Positions 58,127 through 64,000 of a stretch of DNA of 64,000 bases are shown one piece after another; position 1 is the first letter of the stretch; each line of letters opens with the position of its first letter. The notes under the pieces were generated by a model, which was not told the DNA's origin, did not search any database, and saw only the letters and a program-made list of their open reading frames with translations. Position numbers and translations under genes: made by a program. The stretch lies in the NCBI GenBank assembly GCA_017397895.1, contig JAFQHP010000046.1:23930-87929 (forward strand). Reading direction: 5' to 3'. The DNA is from Clostridia bacterium (lineage in GTDB: Bacteria; Bacillota; Clostridia; Christensenellales; Aristaeellaceae).

Positions 58127-59269
58127 TTACTTGTTTTTGTATTCCGTGTCAATGCGTTTGAGCAAATCAATGATGGGCAGGCCCTGGGGGCACTGGCCTT
58201 CGCAGGCGCCGCAGGAAACGCACTTGGAAGCGTCGCTGCCACTTTCCACCATATTCCGGTAATTCCAGGACCATTTCCATTCCTGGCCCAGCATGGTGTT
58301 TTCGTTGTAGGCGTGGAAAACATCGGGGATGCGCACGTTATTGGGGCAGGGCACGCAGTAGCGGCAGCCGGTGCAGCCGATGGGAATGCGGGCCAGATAC
58401 GCCTTTTTCAGTTCCCGGATGAAGGCCTTGTCCCCTTCTGTCAGTCCTCCCACGGTCAGGTTCTCAAATACCTTCAGATTCTCCTGCAATTGCTGCATAT
58501 TGCTCATGCCGGAAAGAATGGTGGCCACCTCCGCGTAATCGGCAATGTAGGAAAAAGCCCATTCCACGGCGCTCTTCTTCTTTTCATGGCCTTCCATCAG
58601 GGCCTTCACATCCTGGGGAGGATTGGCCAGGGCGCCGCCCCGCAGGGGCTCCATGATCACGATGGGCACGCCGGCCTTCCCGGCGGCAATGAGCCCGTCC
58701 TCCGTGGCCTGCTTGTCGTCGTCCAGGTAGTTGAACTGGATCTGGGCCATGCCCCAGTTATCATAATCGTGCAGAATATCCAGGAAAGCTTCCTTGCCGT
58801 CATGGAAGGAAAAGCCGGTGTGGCGGATGCGGCCGTCAGCCAGCGCTTCCTTCAGGAAATTTTTGTAGTTCAAGGCCCGCATCTGCTCCATCCGGTCCTT
58901 GTTCAGCGCATGGAGGATGTAAAAATCCAGATAGGGCACGTCCAGCTTTTTCAGCTGCTCGTCCAGCAGCCGGTTCATATCCTTTTCTTCCTTCACCAGC
59001 CACACAGGCAGCTTGGTGGTGAGGGTCACCTTTTCCCGGTACCCATCCTTCAGGGCCAGCCCCGCCACCACTTCGCTTTCGCCGTCATGATAGCCGTAAG
59101 CGGTATCCACATAATTGATGCCCTGATCGATGCCGTAGCGGATCATTTCAATGGCCTTCTCCCGGTCAATCACCCGTTTGCCGTCCTTTTCCATGGTGGG
59201 CAGGCGCATACAGCCCATGCCCAGCCGGGAAACGTCAAAGCCATGCTTGCCAAAGGGAACATATTGCAT
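58127..59269 (-). CDS. Aldo/keto reductase with C-terminal 4Fe-4S clusters
   Basis: A 380-residue enzyme: an NADPH-type aldo/keto reductase barrel (about 1-285; GMGCMRLP, DTAYGYHDGE with the catalytic Tyr, TKLPVW with Lys, and YILHAL in place of the usual catalytic His region) followed by a ferredoxin-like tail with CTGCRYCVPCPNNVRIPD and CVSCGACEGQCPQG, enough for two clusters. Such fusions are frequent in anaerobes and may couple ferredoxin to carbonyl reduction. The substrate is unknown. A promoter lies just upstream. Confidence 0.92.
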   Translation of the reverse strand: MQYVPFGKHGFDVSRLGMGCMRLPTMEKDGKRVIDREKAIEMIRYGIDQGINYVDTAYGYHDGESEVVAGLALKDGYREKVTLTTKLPVWLVKEEKDMNRLLDEQLKKLDVPYLDFYILHALNKDRMEQMRALNYKNFLKEALADGRIRHTGFSFHDGKEAFLDILHDYDNWGMAQIQFNYLDDDKQATEDGLIAAGKAGVPIVIMEPLRGGALANPPQDVKALMEGHEKKKSAVEWAFSYIADYAEVATILSGMSNMQQLQENLKVFENLTVGGLTEGDKAFIRELKKAYLARIPIGCTGCRYCVPCPNNVRIPDVFHAYNENTMLGQEWKWSWNYRNMVESGSDASKCVSCGACEGQCPQGLPIIDLLKRIDTEYKNK

Positions 59270-59304
59270 TACAATCGCTCCTTTTTTCTGTTTCTATCCC
59301 TTTC

Positions 59305-59333
59305 ATCATAACGGAAAGAAAGAGTTTTGTCCA
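59305..59333 (-). promoter_or_regulatory. Promoter of the aldo/keto reductase gene
   Basis: Minus strand TGGACA (59328-59333), 17 bp, TATGAT (59305-59310). Confidence 0.6.
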
Positions 59334-59374
59334 CCGTTTTTTCGCCGCATCTTTGGACAGAACCTGCCCGAAAA

Positions 59375-59403
59375 TTGACAATATGCCCCTTTCTTCCTAT
59401 AAT
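59375..59403 (+). promoter_or_regulatory. Consensus promoter of the SGNH esterase gene
   Basis: TTGACA (59375-59380), 17 bp, TATAAT (59398-59403), 36 bases before the ATG at 59439. Both hexamers are perfect, so strong constitutive expression is expected unless a repressor acts. Confidence 0.85.
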
Positions 59404-59438
59404 AGAAGCAATGAAACAACAGGAAAGGAACATCCTTC

Positions 59439-60449
59439 ATGCAAACCTATCATTTTTCCCAGCCGCCCTTCCGGGTGTTCGGCGCACCGCTGTTTTACAA
59501 AACCGGCAAAATGTGGCGCCTGCCGGATGAACTGACCGCCCAATTGCCCAGGGAATTTGTGGACTGGCAACTGGCCCACCGCTGCCCCGGCGCCCGGCTT
59601 TGCTTCCGCACCGATTCCCCTGTCTTTTCCATCCGCATCTGCTTTCGCTCCATCAATGTGGATATCGGCATGAGCCTCTATGCTGCCCAAAGCGGCAATG
59701 TGTTTGTGGGCGAAAGGCAAAAGGCCGTCTACAAAGGGCTGGTGATGCCCAGGGAAGGGTACAACAAGCCCGAAGCTTCCGGCACATTCCATAAAAGAAG
59801 CGAAATGGAAGATGTCACCGTGTACCTGCCCCGGAACGAAGAAGTTACCGATGTGTTCATTCAACTGGAAGACGGCGCCAAAGTGGCTCCCCCCACCCCC
59901 TACACCCATGCCACACCCATCCTTTTCTACGGCTCCTCCATCACCGAAGGTGGCTGCTGCAGCATGCCGGCAGCAGCTTACAACGCGCTGGTGTGCCGCT
60001 GGCTGGATGCGGATTACATCAACATGGGCTTTTCCGGCTCCGCCAAGGGCGAGATGATCATGGCGGATTATCTGAACAGTATCGAAAAATCCGTCTTCGT
60101 GATGGATTATGACCACAACGCCCCCAACGCGGAGCACCTGAGGGAAACCCACGCCCCCTTCTTCCGCCGCATCCGGGAGCACAGCCCCCGCCTGCCGGTC
60201 GTTTTCATGACCAAACCCAATTTCGATTACGATGCAGACAGCACTGAGCGGCGGCAGATCATCTTCGACACCTATCAGACAGCCCTTGACGCCGGGGACA
60301 AAAACGTGTACTTCCTGGACGGCGAAACCTTCTTTGGCACACAGGACCGCTTTGCCTGCACCAACGACTGCCTCCACCCCAATGACCTGGGCATGTACCG
60401 CATGGCAAAAAAACTGTACCCGGTGCTGGAGGGCATCCTGAATCCGTAA
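59439..60449 (+). CDS. SGNH/GDSL-type esterase with N-terminal beta domain
   Basis: A 336-residue probable carbohydrate or lipid esterase without a signal peptide. The N-terminal about 150 residues form a beta-sandwich resembling the domain found before Lipase_GDSL_3 modules (NVDIGMSLYAAQ). The SGNH block I is LFYGSSITEGG with nucleophile Ser167; the C-terminal CLHPNDLG provides the catalytic His and the Asp two to three residues before it. Block II Gly is in NMGFSGSAKGE. It may deacetylate manno- or xylo-oligosaccharides, in line with the mannan genes, but that is inference. It has its own consensus promoter and terminator. Confidence 0.85.
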   Translation: MQTYHFSQPPFRVFGAPLFYKTGKMWRLPDELTAQLPREFVDWQLAHRCPGARLCFRTDSPVFSIRICFRSINVDIGMSLYAAQSGNVFVGERQKAVYKGLVMPREGYNKPEASGTFHKRSEMEDVTVYLPRNEEVTDVFIQLEDGAKVAPPTPYTHATPILFYGSSITEGGCCSMPAAAYNALVCRWLDADYINMGFSGSAKGEMIMADYLNSIEKSVFVMDYDHNAPNAEHLRETHAPFFRRIREHSPRLPVVFMTKPNFDYDADSTERRQIIFDTYQTALDAGDKNVYFLDGETFFGTQDRFACTNDCLHPNDLGMYRMAKKLYPVLEGILNP

Positions 60450-60451
60450 AG

Positions 60452-60490
60452 AAAACCCCGGAAGGCATTCCTTCCGGGGAATCTTTTTTA
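60452..60490. terminator. Bidirectional terminator between the esterase gene and prfC
   Basis: A perfect 10-bp stem CCCCGGAAGG (60456-60465) with CCTTCCGGGG (60470-60479). A T-rich tract follows on the plus strand and GAAAACC on the other side gives UUUUC on the minus strand. Confidence 0.85.
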
Positions 60491-62086
60491 TTTTTCCGTT
60501 TTCCGGGGGGCAATTTCGCTGAGCTGCAGGTTCTTGTTCTTTTCCCCGGCCAGACGGATGCTCCAGTCGTTTTCAAAGAACAATACAGGCTGATCGATTG
60601 AGTCAAAGCCACGGGCGGTGGTAGAGGTCAGCTGCAAATCTTCCGGCTTCTGGTCGCTTTCCACAATCCAGCGGACGAACCGGTACCCAAGCCTTTCCAT
60701 CACCAGATCCACGCTGTATTCGCTCTTGAGGCGATAGGTGAGCACGTCAAACTGCAGTTCACCCACCACACCCACAATGAATTCTTCCAGGCCGGTTTCA
60801 TTGCGGCGGAAGGTCTGGATGGCACCCTCTTCGGCAAGCTGGGTGATGCCCTTTACAAATTGCTTGCGCTTCATGCTGTCCAGGGGACGCACCCTGGCAA
60901 ACCGTTCCGGCGCAAACACGGGGATCTTTTCAAACCGCACCTTTTTTCCGGTGCACAGGGTGTCCCCCAGACGGTAGATGCCGGGGTCAAAAAGACCGAT
61001 GATGTCGCCGGGGTAGGCTTTCGTCACGCCTTCCCGTTCATCGGCCATGAACTGCTGGGGCTGCTTCACCTGAATTTCCTTGTTGGTACCGGAATGCCAC
61101 ACGTTCATGCCCTTTTCGAAGGTGCCGCTCACCACCCGCAAAAAAGCCAGTCGGTCCCGGTGGGCCGGGTTCATATTGGCCTGAATTTTGAAAATGAAGC
61201 CGGAGAAATTTTCCTCTTCCGGTTCAATCATGCCCTGGTCGCTTTCCCGGGGCAGGGGCCGCTCGGTATAGCGCAGGAAGCGGTACAAAAAGGGCTCCAC
61301 GCCAAAGTTGGTCACGGCGCTGCCAAAGAACATGGGGGTCAGTTCGCCTTTTCGCACAGCTTCCAGGTCAAAGGCGTCGCCCGCTTCGTCCAACAGCTCA
61401 ATTTCTTCCGCCAGGCGGTCCCGGTAGTGCTTGTCCAGCACCGTTTCAAAGGCAGGGTCGTCCACGGAAACCACGGTCTTATCCACCTTGGAAGAGCCAT
61501 GGTCGCCGCCGAAATAAAGCTCCACATTCTTTTCATCCCGGTGGTACACGCCCTGGAAATCCCCGTCCACACCGATGGGCCAGTTGATGGGGCAGGCCCG
61601 GATGCCCAGCACCTGTTCCAGTTCTTCCATCAGGGCAAAGGGATCCTTGGCGGCACGGTCCATCTTGTTCACAAAGGTGAAGATGGGAATGTTCCGCATG
61701 CGGCACACTTTGAACAATTTCACCGTCTGCTCTTCCACGCCCTTGGCGGCGTCGATGAGCATCACAGCGCTGTCCGCCGCCACCAGCACACGGTAGGTAT
61801 CTTCGGAGAAATCCTGGTGGCCGGGGGTATCCAGGATGTTGATGTGGTAGCCGTCAAAATCAAACTGCATGGCAGAGGAGGTTACGGAAATACCTCTCTG
61901 CTTTTCAATTTCCATCCAGTCGGAGGTGGCATGGCGTTCGGCGCGGCGGGCCTTTACACTGCCGGCCTGGCGGATGGCTCCGCCATAAAGCAGCAGCTTT
62001 TCCGTCAGGGTGGTTTTACCGGCGTCGGGATGGCTGATAATGGCAAACGTGCGTCGGCACGAAACTTCTCTTTCCAGTTCGGTCAT
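60488..62086 (-). CDS. prfC: Peptide chain release factor 3
   Basis: A 532-residue translational GTPase that removes RF1/RF2 from the ribosome after termination. G motifs: ISHPDAGKTTLTEK (G1), RGISVTSSAMQF (G2), LDTPGHQDFSEDTYR (G3), FVNKMDR (G4). The C-terminal domain has VVGELQFDVLTYRLKSEY, typical of RF3 rather than EF-G. ATG 62086 follows AAGGAG; the longer frame to 62200 is in the promoter region. The gene is monocistronic between terminators. Confidence 0.96.
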   Translation of the reverse strand: MTELEREVSCRRTFAIISHPDAGKTTLTEKLLLYGGAIRQAGSVKARRAERHATSDWMEIEKQRGISVTSSAMQFDFDGYHINILDTPGHQDFSEDTYRVLVAADSAVMLIDAAKGVEEQTVKLFKVCRMRNIPIFTFVNKMDRAAKDPFALMEELEQVLGIRACPINWPIGVDGDFQGVYHRDEKNVELYFGGDHGSSKVDKTVVSVDDPAFETVLDKHYRDRLAEEIELLDEAGDAFDLEAVRKGELTPMFFGSAVTNFGVEPFLYRFLRYTERPLPRESDQGMIEPEEENFSGFIFKIQANMNPAHRDRLAFLRVVSGTFEKGMNVWHSGTNKEIQVKQPQQFMADEREGVTKAYPGDIIGLFDPGIYRLGDTLCTGKKVRFEKIPVFAPERFARVRPLDSMKRKQFVKGITQLAEEGAIQTFRRNETGLEEFIVGVVGELQFDVLTYRLKSEYSVDLVMERLGYRFVRWIVESDQKPEDLQLTSTTARGFDSIDQPVLFFENDWSIRLAGEKNKNLQLSEIAPRKTEK

Positions 62087-62183
62087 GGTGTTTTCCACTC
62101 CTTCAATCGTGTTTTCAAGGTATCGGGAGTGCTCTTTACGGCTCCATGTTCCCATTCCCCTCTCAAAATCACTCAAACACTTT

Positions 62184-62214
62184 ATTATACACCGATACAC
62201 CGGGGGCTTGTCAA
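62184..62214 (-). promoter_or_regulatory. Probable promoter of prfC
   Basis: Minus strand TTGACA (62209-62214) and TATAAT (62184-62189), both perfect, but with a 19-bp spacer, longer than optimal. About 100 bases upstream of the ATG. Confidence 0.55.
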
Positions 62215-62226
62215 TATCAGCCCGCC

Positions 62227-62266
62227 AAAAAGCCGGGGCACAGCTGCCTGCACCCCGGCTGTTTTT
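62227..62266 (-). terminator. Intrinsic terminator after the methyltransferase
   Basis: AGCCGGGG (62231-62238) pairs with CCCCGGCT (62253-62260), with UUUUU on the minus strand. Confidence 0.85.
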
Positions 62267-62272
62267 CCTTTT

Positions 62273-62986
62273 TTATTTCCTGGTAATGGCGATCATCACA
62301 AAATTGGTCAGCTTATCCAGGCCCTTGTCCAGGCACGCTTTGTCAGAAAGGGCATATTCATGGCCGGATTGGAACCACTCCTGCCACGCCTTGTCATGGC
62401 ACCGGCTTTCCCACACTTCCACGGTTATTTCATTTTCATAGCCCGTCTGCAAAAGGTCCTTCCACCAGGCACAGGAATGGAAATAATCCCACTCATCCCC
62501 GGCCCATTCCTGCATCAGTGCAGGCACTTCGCCCTCCCATTCCTTCCGGATTCCAGGCACCGCCATCAGCGCCCGGCCGCCTTTTTTCATCAGCGGCAAA
62601 ATGTTCTTCTGGAAAAAGCCCTTCTCCCGGCCGAAATAGTGGTACGCATCCAGGCTGACGATGGTATCGAAATATTCATCCGCATAGGGCATCTGCGTGG
62701 CGTCCCCATGGATGGGGATAATTTTGTCCTCCATCTTCCAGGCGCGGATACGCTTGAAATTTTCACTGGCAGGGATCCATAAATCCATGGCAAAGATCTG
62801 CTCCGCCCCGGTGTCCTGCCCCAGGTACAGGGAGGTAATGCCGCAGCCGCAACCCATGTCCAGCACTCGGCCTTTGATCGCATCGGGGTACGCCTTGTTC
62901 ATTTCATCCAGCAAACGCACGCAATTGGGGCCCATCATATATTCCTTGGTAAAGTAGGGTTCATATTTTTTCATATTCATGTTCAT
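62273..62986 (-). CDS. Class I SAM-dependent methyltransferase
   Basis: A 237-residue cytoplasmic methyltransferase. Motif I is VLDMGCGCGITSLYLG, followed by FAMDLW (motif II acid), GDATQMPY and FDTIVSLDAYHYFG, an arrangement typical of small-molecule methyltransferases. The substrate is unknown. Three in-frame ATGs lie at 62986, 62980 and 62974; 62986 overlaps the stop of a 14-residue upstream frame (ATGA), while 62980 is better spaced from AAAGGA. Confidence 0.82.
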   Translation of the reverse strand: MNMNMKKYEPYFTKEYMMGPNCVRLLDEMNKAYPDAIKGRVLDMGCGCGITSLYLGQDTGAEQIFAMDLWIPASENFKRIRAWKMEDKIIPIHGDATQMPYADEYFDTIVSLDAYHYFGREKGFFQKNILPLMKKGGRALMAVPGIRKEWEGEVPALMQEWAGDEWDYFHSCAWWKDLLQTGYENEITVEVWESRCHDKAWQEWFQSGHEYALSDKACLDKGLDKLTNFVMIAITRK

Positions 62987-63027
62987 TCTTTCCTTTCAAT
63001 TATTTCGCTTGGCATTGTTTGCATCAT
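62983..63027 (-). CDS. Possible 14-residue upstream peptide coupled to the methyltransferase
   Basis: Reading MMQTMPSEIIERKE, it begins with ATGATG about 11 bases after GGAGGTGAAAGG, a stronger ribosome site than the methyltransferase's own, and its TGA overlaps the methyltransferase ATG. It could be a leader that loads ribosomes on the main gene. It is too short to judge by composition. Confidence 0.3.
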   Translation of the reverse strand: MMQTMPSEIIERKE

Positions 63028-63274
63028 GCCGCAGTCATCCTTTCACCTCCATCACAAAAAACGTACAGCATGCTGCAATGCCATACGAAAAATGCTCCCA
63101 AAAATATATTCAGGATTGATCCTTCTAAGGCATTCACAGCATACCCGAACAGAAGAAGCCATTGCTTCCCCTCTTCCGATTGTTCGCTGCAGAATTTCCT
63201 CTACCTTAGAATTCTCAATCCTCCCTTTTTTCTGATGTGTTTATTGTATCATCCATCCCCTGCCCCTGTCAAGC
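63028..63274. other. Intergenic region upstream of the methyltransferase
   Basis: No protein or RNA gene is supported here. On the minus strand it carries the purine-rich GGAGGTGAAAGG before the 14-residue frame and scattered AT-rich stretches that could hold a promoter, but no hexamer pair stands out. The last part (from about 63225) is low in structure until the terminator of the next gene. Confidence 0.4.
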
Positions 63275-63306
63275 AAAAGCACCCTGACGCCTGCGCATCA
63301 GGGTGC
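63275..63306 (-). terminator. Intrinsic terminator of the Cna-B surface protein
   Basis: GCACCCTGA (63279-63287) pairs with TCAGGGTGC (63298-63306), followed on the minus strand by UUUUGCUUG. Confidence 0.82.
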
Positions 63307-63318
63307 CTTTTTTGTTCT

Positions 63319-64000
63319 TTACGCTTTTTTCCGCTTCTTCCAAAGCATAGCCAGCATGCCGGCGGAGAGCACCGTCAGGCCGATCCACAGGCCGATATGG
63401 CTGTTATCATCGGTCTTGGGAATCTTCCGGTTCACGATGGTGCCATAGTCGTAGGCGCAGGCGGGCGCTTCTTCACCCTCTGCCGCTTCGCCGTAGCTTG
63501 CCTGGAAGCCGTCCAGGGGTTCTTCCACCACGGTGTACACTGCCGCTTCACCGTTGCGGGTGAGGGGCAGGTTGTGGTAAATGTACCAGCCGTTTGCATC
63601 CGGATTTGGCGTCTTCTTGTCCATCACTTCGCCGTTGCAGTACAGCGTCAGCGTGATTTCCGGGGCTTCTTCCCCTTCGGAAAGCCCTTCCCACACCTTC
63701 TGCACCCGGAACGTGGTTACGGCACGGTTGACGATGGTACCGCCGTTATAGATCATATCCGTTTCCTGGGCGTAGGGGGCAATGTTGCGGTAAATGGTCA
63801 TGAACCCGTCCATGTACTTTTCCTTGGCGGCGTACACGATGGCCTTGCCCTCTTTGGTGTACTGGGGCAGGTTTTCATAGGTGTACACATTGTTGCTTTC
63901 GCTGTACGCAGGCTGGGGGTTCATCTTTTCGCCGTTCTGATACAGGGTCAGGGTGATGGGGCCGCCTTCCCCGCCCTGCCATTCCTTGGTGACGGAGAAA
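63319..64000 (-). CDS. Cna-B repeat surface protein with sortase signal (5' end beyond the window)
   Basis: The open frame continues past 64000, so the N-terminus is missing; 226 residues plus one base are visible. At least two Cna-B type collagen-adhesin stalk repeats are seen: FSVTKEWQGG...LTLYQNGEKM and FRVQKVWEGL...LTLYCNGEVM, each ending in YTVVEE- or YAAKEK-type strands and GTIVNR. The C-terminus is a cell-wall sorting signal: IPKTDDNSHIGLW, a hydrophobic helix (GLTVLSAGMLAMLW) and KKRKKA. The motif IPKTD is a variant of LPxTG. It is likely a large sortase-anchored adhesin or pilin. Confidence 0.88.
   Translation of the reverse strand, partial: FSVTKEWQGGEGGPITLTLYQNGEKMNPQPAYSESNNVYTYENLPQYTKEGKAIVYAAKEKYMDGFMTIYRNIAPYAQETDMIYNGGTIVNRAVTTFRVQKVWEGLSEGEEAPEITLTLYCNGEVMDKKTPNPDANGWYIYHNLPLTRNGEAAVYTVVEEPLDGFQASYGEAAEGEEAPACAYDYGTIVNRKIPKTDDNSHIGLWIGLTVLSAGMLAMLWKKRKKA

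Overview
The window is a gene-dense piece (roughly 60% GC by eye) of a Gram-positive, probably endospore-forming member of the Clostridia. The evidence is a Clostridia-type PolC linked to frr-uppS-cdsA-dxr-rseP-ispG, a CotF-type spore coat protein, RqcH, SipW-type and sortase-type surface proteins, strong consensus vegetative promoters and AGGAGG-type ribosome binding sites. Mannan and alpha-glucan enzymes suggest an animal gut or rumen resident. I cannot name the genus. No rRNA, tRNA, CRISPR array, prophage or transposase gene was seen.

Layout. 1-5421 (+): end of pgk, tpiA, then a nitroreductase-like gene in a tight operon with rarA, a DUF3877-like gene, mnmM and a sugar-phosphate isomerase. 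5974-11992 (-): a secreted peptidoglycan-binding protein, an orphan receiver-less winged-helix regulator, recG and a GH13 alpha-glucan hydrolase. 12138-20170 (+): an MBL-fold hydrolase, a sugar ABC importer without its own ATPase, a DUF4298 gene, a dense hairpin array, a structured leader with terminator before a CorC-type transporter, a histidine phosphatase and an orphan LytTR regulator. 20578-23198 (-): tlyA and dxs. 23397-27828 (+): zinc-ribbon membrane protein, FNT channel, rqcH. 27877-46878 (-): a GGDEF protein; tkt, phosphohexomutase and DUF2461; the polC/isoprenoid/phospholipid/frr operon; a CDF exporter and FAD synthetase; a flavin reductase with an HTH-flavin-barrel regulator. 47116-50700 (+): mannan locus GH26-GH130-LacI. 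50844-64000: surface proteins, VanW, recX, a serine hydrolase, coat proteins, lgt, an Fe-S aldo/keto reductase, an SGNH esterase, prfC, a methyltransferase and a truncated Cna-B adhesin.

Connections. Four isoprenoid genes (dxs, dxr, ispG, uppS) lie in the window and feed the undecaprenyl carrier for wall synthesis. Central carbon genes (pgk, tpiA, tkt, phosphohexomutase) sit beside alpha-glucan and mannan degradation. The flavin genes at 45-47 kb form a second cluster.

Most striking. Three copies of a mosaic, non-coding element (5432-5920, 20179-20563, 53396-53941) lie in three of the convergent gene gaps. Each has inverted-repeat ends, flanking hairpins that keep pairing through compensatory changes, and swappable internal modules, one of which is expanded into four 62-bp tandem units. 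Next are the terminator-bearing leader of the CorC-type gene with the hairpin array before it, the identical 7-bp direct-repeat boxes in the promoters of the orphan regulator and its neighbour, the HTH-flavin-barrel fusion regulator, and a LytTR regulator whose phosphoacceptor aspartate is replaced by alanine.
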